A DNA stretch of 64,000 bases from Thunnus maccoyii (Eukaryota; Chordata; Actinopteri; Scombriformes; Scombridae): assembly GCF_910596095.1 (NCBI RefSeq), contig NC_056540.1, forward strand, positions 18,006,501-18,070,500, read 5' to 3'. Shown piece by piece: positions 1-13,984 of the stretch; the stretch's first letter is position 1; each line of letters starts with the position of its first letter. Below the pieces are notes generated by a model. The model was given only the letters and a program-made list of their open reading frames with translations, did no database searches and was not told the origin of the DNA. A program made the translations under genes and the position numbers.

Positions 1-796
1 GTTTTTTTGCTTTCACTTTGACCACTAGACACAACTGTATTGCTTTTACACAAATGTGGAGCCCTTTTCATTATTTTTCAGGTATATCAGAGTAGGAATG
101 CTTATTTGGGATCACTTTTCACTTCATCTCGCCTGTTTTATTTTAAACTATCAAATCTGTAATGTAATAAGAGTAGTTTGGAAAAGAGTAATATTGAGAA
201 CAATTAGTATATTGTATCAAAATGCAGTGCTGACTGGAAGGAAGCGGTGTTGACCAGTTAAACAAGATGCACAGCTGTCAAATACAGCATGTTGAATATT
301 GTATTGTACATCTCTTAACCATCTGGTCTGACACTATACATGCTAAATAATTTTAATAATTTTCTGCAGAAACATTGTCAAGTATTGCTGTAAAAATACC
401 CATATTGACGTACCTTAAAAAGATGAGCAGGAACATTGAACTTCTTGGAATTCACTGTACATAAATGATCACTGAAGATGAAGAGCAATGTGACTTTTGA
501 ACCTCTGACAACACAGACAACAGTTAAAGGCTTGACAGGAAGAGGAATACTCCACAGCTCAAACTTCCAAACTTTCATGAACTTCCATCACTGGAGAATA
601 TACTGTAGATTTATAAAAGGCCCCCGTGTCAGTGTGTTTTGTAGAGGGAGCCGAGTGACTGATGTACACAACAAAGTTGTTAATGTATTTAGTTTTCACT
701 TCCACTTCCCAACCATCTCTTTGTTGTAGGTACAGTCATTGGTCTCTTTTTCTCTTTCTCTGTCTTTCCAAGTGTGAGTTTTTGGCTTTCTATGTT

Positions 797-802
797 AATA
801 AA
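797..802 (+). terminator. Possible polyadenylation signal of an upstream gene
   Basis: An AATAAA hexamer is followed by T- and GT-rich sequence (about 805-845), the arrangement of a vertebrate cleavage and polyadenylation site. No coding exon precedes it in the window, so it could equally be a chance match in AT-rich DNA. Confidence 0.25.
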
Positions 803-2893
803 AGTCTATTTATTCTCTGTATAACTGACTCTGTATAGATCTGTGGAGGGAGGGGGATGTTTGAAAGAGTACATTGAGACAGTAACCAGTTAACATCCAT
901 ATCTTCATAGTATTATAATAGCCCAGCCTTACTCCAGGTTCACTGTGGTGAATGACCTGACATTAGAGCATGTTATGTGGTGGAATTTACAGCATTATCC
1001 CAAAAAGTGAATAAAACCTGAATTCTCTCCTTAGATTTATACAGTTGCAGCGTTAAACAAACTGACCACACATGTCTGTATAAATCAAAGGTGAAAACAT
1101 AAGCTAACTTAGTTTCAAGCTTGTTAAACTCTATCCACAAAGTACAGGTTCAATCAGAGTGCCAACTTGGAAGAAAACGGATCATCTTGATGTGTGCAGT
1201 GCAAAATGTAAAGGCTCTGTTAATGAGGAGGGTAAATTAGAATAAGTAATTTAACTGGTTGTGACGAAGTTGAGTAATAGACACGAATTGCATATTTAAA
1301 GATGAGCACATCAACAAACAGAATGTCAACATCAGTGTCCCCAGTGATAATTAGGCAGATGAGTGAGCCATTAATGTGTCTGGTGTTTTTGTCTCCAGCC
1401 TTTATCTCTTTGAAATACTGACTATGCCACTATTTTAATAGGCTGAATCATGCTAACCTTGATAGAAATGCGAAAAGATAAACATAAAGTCAGCCTTAAC
1501 TGTGAGTCTTTACCATGATCCTCAAGGCAAATGTAATGTCACCCAATTAACAAGGAAAAGTGAAATTTAATTGTCTTTGGTCTGATGTAAGGAAAGGAAG
1601 TAAAATATTGAGTGGGAGAGGAAATCTAATAGAAATCTTAACTGAAATAGGCCAAAAAAGCATGGAAGATGAAGAATGTGGGGCATGTTTTCCTTTTGTG
1701 GTCTAGGAAATGTGCTCTGATTTCTTTTTTGTGTGGCCAACAAAGCCTTCCTCTCAACTTCCAATTGTTTGATGTTTTGTGGATGAACTCCAATCTATAA
1801 GACTAGGCCCACATTTCAGGCGGAATGGTGCAATTATTCCTTAAAGAGATCGAGTTTTATTTTGGGATGTGTGCAGACTGGAGGGATATCAAAAATTCCC
1901 GAGTGGATCCCTCCCAAGAGACAGCTTTCAGTCATTGCACAATATGTCCATCAACTGAACTCCATTGTGAAAAGAAAAAAATTCACTTGAAGCTACAACT
2001 AGAAACTAATCACTTTGGCATCACCTTGAGTCCCTTAGCTGCAGCATTTTACAAAATTAAATCTTGTTGACGTGTGTCTACTTGGCCACTAGACTGAGCA
2101 AGGTTTTACTTTTTATTATACAGAGCTGCAATTTATTAATCTTGTTAAATGATAGAAAAACATTTTGGCTAAAAGGCTAAGACTGAATGATAGCTAACCT
2201 GGCTGACATCAGTCAATGTTTCTTTATGGAAAATGCACTCAAGCATGATGTTGTGATCCTGATTATTCCAGGACTGCAGTAACTTTACTTCCAGCAACAG
2301 TTGATGCCATACATCTAGAGACCAGGGTGATGTAGTACCGTCACCAAATTGTATTTGGGTACAAAGAAAGCAAAATGTACAATACAACACACACAATTTC
2401 AACACTATGCTCACTTGTTGACATTAAAATATAATAGTCATACAAGAGCCATATATGCTTCAAATAAGGTTTTATAGATTATTGCAAAATCTGCCCATGA
2501 CATGAAAAGTTTCAGCTTGTTTCAAGGCTTTCCTTGAATTGAGACTCCCTTTGTTAATTCTGGAGTTATATGTCTGATCTGACTATTGTCACTTGTTTCA
2601 TGAAACCTGGAAATAAGTTAATCTTCAACTGAAACAATGAAAAATGTATCTTGATTTTAAAAAACAACTTCATTTAAAAATATTCAAGGCCTAAATATGA
2701 GATAGAACTGTTCAAATAACCATATTTAAGAAATGAACCAAAGAAAAACAGGTGTACTCAACTGATACTTAAAAGGAGAATTAGTTGCTTTTCTGTGGTC
2801 GGAAGACTGCCCACTGAGGACTATACGCGTACACTTTAAAATGTAAATGTGATGTCTAAAAATGTGTATACACACTAGGTTGTATCATGTGTT

Positions 2894-2897
<4 letters not shown>

Positions 2898-2934
<37 letters not shown>
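2898..2934. repeat. (GT)n microsatellite
   Basis: An uninterrupted TG dinucleotide run of about 18 units in intergenic DNA. Likely polymorphic in length. Confidence 0.95.
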
Positions 2935-2938
<4 letters not shown>

Positions 2939-3987
2939 TGGTGGGTGTGTATATGTGTAACACACAGGGACACTAAAGTGCTGAGCTATGCCTCCTGCAC
3001 TGTCAGTAGTCTAATCATTTATTAAAGGGGCATGGGAATAAAAATGAGTGAAACAGTCCATGACGGAGGCAGATGAAAGTACTGCAGCTCATGGGCAGAG
3101 GGATACGCAGCACTTTGAATTGGCTTTTTAAAGAGAGCATTAGTAGGAAATTCTGAATGTAGATCTATCAAACTGTATGATCAGACATTGCTTAATTGTT
3201 ATAACAGTTGTCATCCGAGGGACCAATCATACTGCAAATAGCTAAACAGCTATATTTGCTATGCAACAGTGTCCTAATACAATTGCACCATTAAACTTAG
3301 ATGCCATTTTAAATTTAAAAGCAGAAAAAGAAGGCTGTGCTAACCCTTCTGTGATTTTCATGACCCAACAGTATGTGATCTATCCACACTGTATAAGCGC
3401 TGCAATGTCTGGCCCAGTTCTACAATTTTAAATATGGGGTAAGGTAAAGTCACATTTACGGTGGAGTAGACAGACTAATTGGGTGCAATATGGATAAATT
3501 CAATGTGGTAGAGGAGGAGAGGTCTAACAAGAAAGGAATAGACAGAAAAAGATTTCTAGGGAGTAACAGTAACCCAAAGAGCAAAGAGGTTAAAATCAAA
3601 ACCAGATATGCTGTCATGATTCCCTTACATTCTGGTTTAAATGGACGGTTAAAAAGACAGAGAGAGGAAGAGATTGGACTGAAAGGATGCAACCAGTCAG
3701 AAGCCACACATAAAAAATATTACATAACAGAGGATAAACAGGGAATCCCTGCTACAAGGCTAGATTATAGGTTAAGTATACAAATGGTAAGGTTGCGATG
3801 AGGAGTGAACTCTGGCAGTCCATATGTTCATATATTTGTATACATGTGTGCTATGGTCATGGTGTTTTAGGAACAAAAATCTGTCTCAAGCTGTCCTATA
3901 TGGGGATTCCATATTTTGAGAGAGAAATTTAATGGCACAATGTTAAGATTTAACACTTGTTTTTAGAGATAATCGTGGAATTACAGG

Positions 3988-4052
3988 CAGGTTAAGGGTA
4001 GGGTAAGCCTCCAGGGAATTGCTGTAAATCTATATAATGTCCTCAAGGAGAT
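3988..4052 (+). repeat. Fragment of TTAGGG-rich teleost interspersed repeat
   Basis: The stretch runs from a degenerate TTAGGG-like part (GGTTAAGGGTAGGGTAAG) into CTCCAGGGAATTGCTGTAAA and then a tail ending in ATGTCCTCA. The same order of blocks appears in the longer copy at 7149-7365, so the two are members of one family. It is not telomeric: only two or three degenerate units are present. Confidence 0.55.
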
Positions 4053-7000
4053 TTGGCTAGACAGACACAGCCTCATTTTAAAACAATGCAAAGAACCGTG
4101 TTGGTGGGGGTGTGTTGCCTCAGGTACTAATGAGCCATGGAACGAAATCCAAGAAGTCCACATTGAGTGACAGATCCATGAGAAGACTGAAGGTTTATCA
4201 GACACTGTCGGCAACATCTGACCACATCAGAGGACAAAAAACTGCTTGTCAGATGATGATTAGCCTCTGAAACTCCCTCCAACACACACTCCTTTCCAAG
4301 GCCTGAATTTAGCGGGCTGTACATGACCATATAAATAACTTTCTGAAACAGACAATCTGACATTCTCATCCACTTAAAACCATGATTGGCCAAATGTGGA
4401 GAGGGGAAAAAGGAACCAGGATTTGAACTTCTCTCTCTATACTTTTTTTCACTCTTAACACAACAATTTCTGTCACTTTTCATGTGTACAACTGAGTGAA
4501 GCACTATGAATGCCTTCCAGGAGAGACTGTCTGAAAATGCATGCTGTTATTCCCCACATCTACCCATCTCTACGAAAGTGGGATTTGAAACAGCACTTTT
4601 GATTTCCGATTTGATTGGACAACATGTCTTATGTTCTAGTTCTGTTCAGATCTCCAGAGATTTTGGCTCAAGACAAGCAGCCTCTTTTACTATACTGTGT
4701 TAAAGGTTAATCCCCCTCTCTCTGTTTCTGCAAGACAGTCCCTCTCCTTTTGTTCTGCTTGCCTTTGCTACATTCTTGATCAAGTGTGTGTGAGAATATA
4801 AGGGTCTTTATGTGTTCTGTAATGTACTGAAGCCTTTGCAAAATACATACAGGTAGAAAGCATGCAGAGAGGATGTGCCCCAAGTTAGGCTGCAGAATCC
4901 TCTAAATTTGTTAAATTAACAATAAAAATGCTTAATTTAGATCAGGATCTGTATCAAGTTCAAAATGTTCACATTTGGCAGGGGTCATTAACTCCACTAT
5001 GGTTACCATCCTCATTATTGTCATCACAGGAACAAAACCCAACACAGGGACATCAGTAGCATCTTGGTACACATAAACAACAACCATCACTGGAGGCAGG
5101 CACAGTCAAGGACGCCCAAACTACCCAACTGCAGCCACAACCTGAAATGAGAAGGAAACACACCCAAACAAACCACAGACAAATTAAACTCCTGCCGGCA
5201 AGAACCTGAACTAGTTAGTAACCTAAACCTTACACTGCCAGTAAATGCACAAATCTAAGTCTGACCAAATTATAAGGACAACAAAGTATTATGGCTATTT
5301 ATTCCAAAGATAGGAGGTATGGTAAGAAAAATCTCTGCTATATACAGTTTTGTTTTTGTTCACTTGTTGTTGGTTTGGTTTTTTATTATTGGTCAAAGAG
5401 CTTGTGACACTTTATAGGCCTAAAAAGGTATGAGCAAGTACATGCATGTTATATTGTATGTCAAGCACAGATGATTTAGGAACCAAAGGCAGCATCCTGA
5501 GTGAAAAATATACTGATGACTTTATTTGTGATCATGGGCATTTTATGGGTGAAAATATATATATTGTCTGTGTAGTGTCTGTGTGCACCTGCAATGCATC
5601 AGATTCTCTCATTATCATTTTTATCTTTGCATACCTCAGCTCTCTGTGGATTCCCACAGTTTGAGAGAGGAGCCTCTGCACCATGAATGCACCGTGGGCC
5701 ATTATCGCTTCATAATACAGGACCACCAACTCCATGCAATGTCGAAAAAAAAAAATAGGAAATGACAAAAAGCAAGACAGTTTTATTTGAGAAAGGCAAC
5801 AGAAACAGAAAATTTTGATTCAAATTTGCTGTAGGATGTGAGAGCACATGCCTCATTGATTTTGTGTGACTGTAGCAAAGCTTAACACAAGGATGTTTGT
5901 CATAAGGGAAAAGTATGATCTTCCAAATTAGGTTTACCCATGTAATTATTCAGGAATTTCGGGAATATATGCTGTAGCAGCCACTCAACACTTTACACAC
6001 TGTTTAATTAGAAATCTGTTTGTTCTCATATCCCTCTGAGAGGCATGTAAGAATTTCACACATCAGGGATCAGAACTAGAACAGTTTTTTATGTAGGTAT
6101 TTTACTTATGCTTCTCCTAAATGGTGCAAATTGTTTCTTTTTTCACATTAGAACCCTCTTCATCAATTCTCTTAAGTTTTGCCTCTCCTCACTTACTTCC
6201 TTTGCCTGATATGGCTTGGATTACATGTATATCTTACATTATGAAAATTAGATAACAGTGTTAGGGAAAACAAACCCTTGGAACAGATGCTGTTACCCTA
6301 ATGTCATCAACACTGCCTGGTACACACAGCAAACCCCCAGTGAGGAAGAGCATCTCAGCTGCTCCTCTTCAAATGCTTGAAATATTGCGCCAGATCTCCA
6401 CAGTCAAGGGACTTCTGAGATGACAACATGTCAACATATGTTGTTGTTGTTGTGTCTGTTGTGCTTGTTGTTGTTATTTTTATGTCAGGCCCAGCAACAG
6501 GAAGCTCTGAAGTGAGATTTTGATGATGTAAAGCAAAGGTGGTAAAGTGGCACCTGGATGTCTCACATACACAGGTGTAGAAATTTACAGGTGCCACTTT
6601 CAGACACACACACACACACACATAAACATAAACATGCTTGTACACCATAAATATAATTCGCACACACTGTGCACAGCAGGGGCCTGAGAAAGACCAGATT
6701 GCATGTTCAGAGAGTGTCAAACGGTTAGATTGCTGAGCTCAGCATGGAGCTGATGTATACTTCACAGGGTATCAAAAAGTTATGAACCAATACAGATGCT
6801 TTCCTTTTTTTTCTAGGAATACAGATTAAAATCTAATCTGTGATGGTTAATAATGCAACTACAATAGATGGTATACTGTAGGTGAGTTATTTTGAAATCC
6901 AAACCATAAACAGGTCAAGGGAGCTATAGGGCAAAGTAAGGAAAGGGCAGGAAAGTAATGAAATCCATAAAAAAGTTATGGGTTGAAGCTCAATCTTATT

Positions 7001-7076
7001 ACCATCCAATATGGCACTGACGTCTGCCTCCTGAACTGCTGGCCCAGCATTATTAGCTAAAAGAAAAATGAAGCTC

Positions 7077-7077
<1 letters not shown>

Positions 7078-7148
<71 letters not shown>
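7078..7148. repeat. (GT)n microsatellite
   Basis: About 70 bases of GT dinucleotides with a small GGTGGG interruption, directly abutting the interspersed repeat that follows. Confidence 0.95.
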
Positions 7149-7149
<1 letters not shown>

Positions 7150-7365
7150 TCTGTCATGTTTTGGGGACAAATTTCAGGCTTAAGACCAGTTAATTGGGGA
7201 CAGCTTATCCAACTGAGGACAAAAGCCGTGTCCCCAGTTGGGAAAAAGCTGACTTCTGGGTCAGTGGTTGAGGTTAGGGTTATTGTTATGGTTAGGCAAG
7301 TAGTGGTTTTTGTTAGGGTTAGGGTAAGTCTCCAGGAAATGAATGTAAGTCTATGAGGCCCAAAC
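7149..7365 (+). repeat. Teleost interspersed repeat with TTAGGG-like segment
   Basis: The element begins after the GT tract with GGTCTGTCATGTTTTGGGGA and carries GACCAGTTAATTGGGGACAG. It contains GTTAGGGTTAGGGTAAG and ends with CTCCAGGAAATGAATGTAAG. I recognise this block order as a repeat family common in teleost genomes and often flanked by GT/CA tracts, as here (a CA-rich tract follows at 7396-7440). Its 3' part matches the fragment at 3988-4052. The family name is not assigned. Confidence 0.55.
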
Positions 7366-7769
7366 AATATTCCACCCACCTGCAATCCACCAGCCACACA
7401 CACACGCACACACACATATACAAAAACACACACACAAACACAAACGAATCAGCTCCCAGGCAGAGATACTGGATGTCACCTCTGGCCTTTACCTCCTCTC
7501 TCGCTCCCTCTTCACGTTTTCTCATTCCCGTCCCAATCAATCTACCACTCCCACAATCCCCTGGGGATTGGAGTTGAGAAACAACCCTGCTGGATGCTGC
7601 TGCCACACCAGATGATCGTCTCTCCCCTCCTTGCCCTGCATGTTACCAGGCCACCTGTTCGGTCCTCAGGTTATAACAGTCTCTCACACTCACACACCAT
7701 CCCAGTCTAATCAGTGCCTTGTCTAGAGGATTTTTCTGCTCTTATTTCATTTGTTTTTGTTGCTGCTCA

Positions 7770-8340
7770 CTTACTTACATCACTTTTTGGTCAGTTGGTT
7801 GGTCTGTCGCTCCACCACTTTGGTCCGAAATAAAATATCTTAATATCCACTGATTTGATTGGCACAAAATTTTGTACACATGTTGATGATTCCCAGATCG
7901 ATGAGTCCTACTGACTTTGGTGATCTCCTGACTTTTCCTCTTGCACCACCATTAAGTTCACATTTGTAGTTTTAAATAAAATATCTCAACAACAATTGGA
8001 TTGATTGCCATCTAATTTGGTACACACATTCATGTCCCCCTCTGGATTTATTGTAATAACTTTGCTGATCCCTTTACTTTTCCTCTAGCGCCACCATCAG
8101 GTCAAAAATTGTATTTGCCCAATACTTTGGATTATGACCAAATACCTGCAAAATTAATAACATTCCCTTTAGCCTCAGTTGTACTGTGTTAAGTGGAAAT
8201 TAGAAATGTTAATATGTTAAACTAACTAAGCTACTGAACATGGTAAACATTTTAACGGCTACACATCAGCATGTTAGCATTGACATTGTGAGTATGCTAG
8301 TATATTGACGTTAACATTTAGTACTGCTTTCCCAAGTACA
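7770..8340 (-). repeat. Teleost interspersed repeat with internal duplicated module
   Basis: Two related modules of about 140 bp lie in tandem. Each runs from AAATAAAATATCT (near 7829 and 7973) through a GATTG...TTTGGTACACA-like block to TGATC-CTTTTCCTCTxGCxCCACCAT (near 7922-7955 and 8066-8098). A distal part carries CATCAGCATGTTAGCAT. On the minus strand this is a repeat I recognise from many fish genomes (rule-like blocks such as TGGCGCTAGAGGAAAAGT). It carries no coding capacity here. The class is uncertain and the boundaries are approximate. Confidence 0.6.
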
Positions 8341-9990
8341 GCCTCATGGCCTCCACATCACTTTAGCTTTTTAGTGTTATCATCTTTTCTCTTCTGGTTT
8401 GTTTGGTTCACTTCTGTTCTGAACTGTTCTCTATGTTCTGTTTTTTGCCTGATTGATAATTTTGTTTTTTCCTGTGCTCTCTTCTCTTCTCTTATTGTGT
8501 TCTGTTTTTGTATGTTCTCTGCTGTGCTATTCCGTCTCAGTAATTAATTAAGGCATTATTTAATTAATTCTGGCGTGACACTTTCATTACTGTAATAAGC
8601 TGTGATTCATTTCAGTGGGTGGGATAAAGGGACAGCCTGAATGCTAATGTGACGCATCCCCAAATGAGAGAACGGCACTGAGGCTGGCTGGAAGGGGAGT
8701 GCTGTCCTCCATCAGTCTCGATTCCTTTCACTTTCCTCTGGGTTTCCTGACAAAGCAGAGCCCTTCCTCCTCTCTGTGGGCCAGAGGTCTGGATAGCTGT
8801 TTACTTGGCTCCGTCTGCATGCTGGAACCAAAAAATAAGTTTTATATGTGAGACGTGTAAATCCCCCTGAAGAGATACAGCAGCAATTAAATGAGTCAAA
8901 TGATATTCATATTCATGGCACACACCAACAAATGAGCACAGCCTTTGCAAATATGTACAATAAAGTCTGCCAAGAGATGATCTTGCCAATTTTCAAGGAC
9001 AACCAGAAAGAACACCGACTTCTGAAACAGTTATTAAGTATTACAACCTAGATTCAACCAAAATGAAATCTACATGCTTTGTTTTAAACAGGGAATGATG
9101 ATAAAACCAAACACATCACAGGTCAAACCTTGTGAATTAAATATTTGAAAAAAAAGAAAGACAGAAAGCATCAGAGAACATGATTAACATACATGCAAGT
9201 GCACAGACAGCCACAAATTTTAAAAAAGGAAATACACACTATAATGCACAAATACCTGCATGAAAACAATCAGGGACACACAAACATAAAAACAGTACAA
9301 GCATTCATGAATCGTTCCCTTTCAGCAGCAAATATGAGATAATCCGCAGGCATGAAGTAATCTGAGTGAATGTGCATTTGGATTATCAGTCTGGAACAGT
9401 CTAATCTGAAACACTTCTCAAACTGGTTGACTGAGAGGTCATGAAAGAGCTTCAGCTATGTGGAGATGCAGCATGTCGGTATTCACAGCAGTGTCAGGAT
9501 GATTAGTAGCTTGGAGACCCATCTAGTTGTTGCAGCCCAGCTTTGCTGTACAGCTTCAGGTCCAAAACATTCATTTTTGGCTGCAAACAAAAAAACAACT
9601 GAAGATACGTATTTGTTACTGTGGTACAAACTTAGTGAGGAATATAAAGTGCTGTGGCAGTTTAAGTTAGATTGGTTGGTAACTTGGGTTTTGAGTTTAC
9701 CTCTGCTATTGGCACTTGTTAAGTATGCAACTTGTTCCTGTTTAGGTAATCATTGGCTGCTATTTCAAGTTCTTCTGGCTGCTGCCACACATTACAGTCA
9801 ATGTGACTTTCTTCATCGTGATGCATTATATGACAGCTGCTATGAGAGATCTACAAGCTCCCTGATCAGGTTTCCAATTTGTGATAATTTACTTTTCCAT
9901 TGTACCACCCTTGTTCTGGCTCATCACTACACTACTAAATTTATTCATGTCTTACATCTTACATTTTCTTTTCCAAAATCAGCATTCAAC

Positions 9991-10260
9991 TAGGGCTGGG
10001 CGATATGTACAAAATCAAATAAAACGATGTTTTTGATCAAGTAACTCGATATCGATATTGCAACATTATTGCAGGGATGACTGTTGGTGTTTTCACTAAA
10101 TATTTACACAATGAGATTTTTGAGAAATAATCATCAGTAATGTGGATATAATGACTAAGTGGGTAAAGGCAATCACTTTACTGTGATGCAGCCTTTAAAA
10201 CCAGAAAAAGACAACATTTATGCCATATCATCTAAGTGATATACTGGTTTAAATCTGTAG
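9991..10260 (+). mobile_element. Fragment of a non-autonomous hAT-like element
   Basis: It starts with TAGGGCTGGGCGATATGTAC, the terminal sequence of a widespread fish/vertebrate hAT-type MITE, followed by the AT-rich GATATCGATAT body usual for the family. I could not find the opposite terminal repeat or a target duplication, so the right end is approximate and the copy is probably truncated. Confidence 0.5.
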
Positions 10261-10319
10261 AACAAACATTGAATATTAAGAGCTTTGGTGTGAAATTAGC
10301 AACCCAAGAATAGCAACAA

Positions 10320-10808
10320 ATTAAAGTCCCCCTCCAGTCAAAATGTGTTTTTCTTCTTGTTACTTCAGTTGGATGTTTGAGCTTCACTGTGCAGAATGAT
10401 GTATCTGCAGAGTTTGACACCAGAAGTTTTCACTTTGATCTGGTGAAGGGGGAAAATTTCTCTGTGCTCACTGAAAATCAGATTTTGAGGCATCTACCTA
10501 TGAGCATGATTTGTGACATCACAAATAGTCTGGAACCAACTGTGGTTCAGTATATAACTTGCACAAATGTGATATGTGTGAAACATGAAATCTCCAATGC
10601 ACATACACTAAGAATTGACTTTACAATAAAGGAGGAGACATCTTGTGTCCAGCAGTCAAACTTTTGAAATGAAAAATATTTGCATAAATTCTGGATTTGT
10701 CAACGAGTTAATTGAACTTTCTTTGTGGAAAAACCACATCGGACACAAATTATTTTTCAAAGCAAAGTATTTTTATCTCTTAAAACATGTCCGGAGGGGA
10801 AATTTATA
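10320..10808. mobile_element. Possible MITE with diverged terminal inverted repeats
   Basis: The left end reads AAATTAAAGTCCCCCTCCAG. Near 10783-10808 the sequence AAAACATGTCCGGAGGGGAA-ATTTA resembles its reverse complement with several mismatches and a gap. No clean target-site duplication was found. The interior has open frames of 64-96 codons that resemble nothing known and are probably chance. Confidence 0.35.
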
Positions 10809-12954
10809 CCACTTATGGTTTAGAATTAATGCTTTGTGAAGTCTCCATAGCTGTGAACTTCTTTCACTCACCACATGAGGAACAAGAAAGGGAGTTTTTC
10901 CATGAAAAGTGAGACTCATCTCCTGCTTTTAAAACACATTTCTTAGCAACATTACATTCTGGCATATTCAGGCTGTCAGTGAAAGAAAATGTCAGCTGTA
11001 GACAGAAGCCCTGTTGTCAAAATCTGATATTCATCAATGATGATTTTTGGGAATCTTTTAACTGTACAGCAGTGATAAGATGACACATCCCCATGCACGC
11101 ACACCAAAAATTGTTCCACTGTTTTACCATTACAACCTCTTTTCAAAGAAAGTTGTGCCTTTTTGCTGCTCATCCTCTCTGTGTCGCAGCTGTGTGAGTG
11201 CATCTCAGTGTGCTTCGCATCTCTGATGCACAGTCTGTCGGGATTTAGACTCCCAGATAAGCGACAAGTAGCCACTCTGTTACACGGGAAATTCAGTCAA
11301 GCCAAACTAATGCAGATGACCCCAGCTGCAAAATGCTCATAATATTCTTATTCAGTACAGACGCACACACTTTACTGGAGAAGGTAAATTACTGTGCACA
11401 CACATTAACACAACTGCATGCGCATATGCAGACTTGCACACATGCATGCTCGCACACGCATATTCTTAACAGGAACAGACACATTCTTTTCACAGATGAT
11501 AATGGTCTCATCCTCGTGTCTGTCTGTTTGCTAATGTCCCATATGCGCTTGTTTGGTTAGAATTCAGCCTTTCTGCCTGTCTGCATTCTCTTCAATGAGT
11601 CACAAAGTACAAGTACATCCCTTGTGTGTAAATAGAGCATGCATCTCAGTAAAAAGACCATGCTAAAATAGTCTCTCTGATATAATCAGTTCGTGACAGT
11701 CAGTATATTTTATTATTTCCTATTTATTTTGTAATCAAGTGCAATGTTCTTTTTTCATGCTTTGCCAAATTCTACTTAGTTCAGTGATTTTATTTCCCTT
11801 AATTAGTTTTTAACAAACCCTGTGGGCATTACCCTTAGTAATGATGATTTAAATAAAATTGGTTGTGAATGTGCTTATACAGTAACTGTAGGTAGGTAGC
11901 CAAAAATTGCCAAATACTTGATCATGAACTGAATCATAGTAGCACCAATTAATCAAAACACATTTCTTTACTGTCTATTGAGGCTGCTGTGGTTGAGAAA
12001 GTGTTGCCTGGTTCGAAATAAATTTTCTGTGTTTGCTGAACACTGATCCATAGAAACCATTATTCCTTGCTTTCAAAGATTTGTGTTCATTTGTCAGATA
12101 TGTGATTTATTTATTTTTTTTTAAATAATTTTAGCTGCACTGGAAATATACATGACATCACATCATCTATGTTTTACCAAACAGTTGGAAGAGTTTTGAA
12201 CACTACACAATAAAGAGAACAAAGCTGAACACACAATTTTGGGCAGAACATCCCTCAAACTTTTTAATTTAATTAATTTTTTTCACTTTCCTTTTTTGAG
12301 CCACGTCCTCCTCCTCACCTCTGCAAGTGTGAAAGAATGGAAGAGTTGTTTGACAACACTCATAGTTTAAGTGGACAGGTTTCTCTGAACACCCAGCAGA
12401 GGCATCAAAGATGAGAAGCACTTCTTCCAAACCACCCCCACCCCCCCAAAAACAAACGCTTCTTATCTCTTAAATCTACGTGGGTTGACTCCAACTGTAG
12501 GAAGTCTGGAGACTGTGCAGACTCAAAGGGATGTCAGATTTCCAACAAAGAACACATGCTGAGTTACAGGGATTAAGCCACTTTTCTTTCAATTGAATTT
12601 TTAATTTAAGTATCAGCTTACATTCTGTCAGTTTATATTTATTTGAAGGAAAAATGGAAATATGTCTCACAGGAGTGATGTGATTTGCAACCAGCAGACT
12701 GAAATTTTCCCCCAGGAAAACCATCGGTTACAATGCAAACCATAATAAATACAAAAAACTTCAGACCAGAGTCCAGTCTCATTCTTTTAAACAGCAGAAA
12801 CAATCACTTGAGCCTCATCTTAAATCAAAATATTTATTTACCATAGTCATCATAAACTTTTCACTATTATCATTATGGTTAAGATCAGTTTTATGTAGTA
12901 GTTTAAAGAAGTGCTTCTTACATGTTGTTAACATACATATGTATAGTATTGCTG

Positions 12955-13022
12955 CAGGCCCCATTTTGGAAAGATTCAGTCTGGGGTTCTGCATCCCAGA
13001 ACCCCACTTTAAGAACCACTGA
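12955..13022. mobile_element. Terminal fragment of a hAT-like MITE
   Basis: The segment ends in CCCCACTTTAAGAACCACTG, closely matching the 3' end of the intact copy in the polr2g intron (CCCCACTTTGAGAACCTCTG at 21881-21900). Only the terminal part is recognisable. Confidence 0.45.
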
Positions 13023-13433
13023 AGTCTACTCAGATGAAAGATGTCTTAAACCTCTTGCTACTGCTCTTTGATTTAATATCCACACGCAAGTTAAACTTCA
13101 TAAATGATGTGTAGTTCACCAATCTTCTCTTTCACTTGACCCACAATCTCACTGTTCCCTCCACCTCCTCTGCAACTAACTCTCCTCTCTATCAAGCCCT
13201 ATGTAACGTGTGTGTATCATGGCAGGTTTAATCTGCCTCACGAGAATAAAGACACATCGCCAAGCCTCCCCAGACTCCCATTGTAGTCCGCAACAGGGAT
13301 AAAATCTTATTGATTTATCCATCAACATACCGACAGACTACAATAAGAAACGGGTGAATGCCACTGCCTGAAAGCTGTTTAACTTGTTTTCATGTGATCG
13401 ATGCCCACAAACAGTAGATGTCAGAAACTATCT

Positions 13434-13462
13434 ATTCTATTTTATCCTATTCTATTCTATTC
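13434..13462. repeat. Short pentanucleotide run
   Basis: Several imperfect copies of TATTC (CTATTCTATTTTATCCTATT and continuing), a short degenerate microsatellite. Confidence 0.7.
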
Positions 13463-13960
13463 CAATCTTGGTGAGTGAAAAACAGGGCAGCTGCAGACCA
13501 TAAATTACCCTTGTCTGGAGCCTGCTGTCTCCTTTTAATACTAATAGGAGACATGGAGGTCAGGAGGGTTGATGCTTAATAAGGAACTGTAATAGTACAT
13601 GAGCAGTTCCTGAGACATATGACACTTTATCAGGGTGAAAAGGACGGGACAGGGAGAGGCCCAGGGAGGAAACTGTAAATGAGATGACCTTTAATGTCAA
13701 TGGATATCCATTCACATAGTTTAACAATGTGTCTCAAGCTCTGTCTGAGGAATTAAATGTGAAGACTCCCCTTCCACAGCAGTAAATATCCAGTATGTAT
13801 GGCTGTCTGAATCTGAATGACTTTCTGTTCATCACTCAACATGTTAAAACTGATACATCAGCTGTGATTCTTTGAAGTGAAATCAGTTATTTGCAAGAGG
13901 TCTGTTCATGAGTAATTCATCTTAAATCAAATGAGGAAGGTAGTTTTTGACACATACATG

Positions 13961-13984
13961 CACACACACACACACACACACACA
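13961..13984. repeat. (CA)n microsatellite
   Basis: Twelve uninterrupted CA units in intergenic DNA. Confidence 0.9.

Larger units (their letters stand above)
1..7070. other. Gene-poor flank, no recognised exon
   Basis: I see no reading frame here that resembles a known protein; the open frames are all short (about 125 codons or fewer) and look like chance. The stretch is AT-rich and holds a GT microsatellite near 2.9 kb, a TTAGGG-like teleost repeat fragment near 4.0 kb and a short CA tract near 6.6 kb. A canonical polyadenylation signal near 797 makes it possible that roughly the first 800 bases are the 3' UTR of a plus-strand gene lying to the left of the window, but no coding end is visible. 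Confidence 0.5.

Noticed and set aside
7260-7330. TTAGGG-like units that might mark an interstitial telomere.
   Set aside because: Only a few degenerate units, embedded in a dispersed repeat that occurs again at 3988-4052 without telomeric character.
7053-7433. Open frames of 92-126 codons over the GT tract on both strands.
   Set aside because: They are dinucleotide repeat translated as alternating Cys-Val or His-Thr.
9460-9993. A 177-codon plus-strand frame with hydrophobic stretches.
   Set aside because: No recognisable domain, no splice context, no related copy in the window, and codon use like the surrounding AT-rich DNA. I could not support it as a gene.
12000-12030. GGTTCGAAAT resembling a tRNA B box, considered as a tRNA-derived SINE.
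   Set aside because: No A box at the right distance upstream and no foldable cloverleaf.
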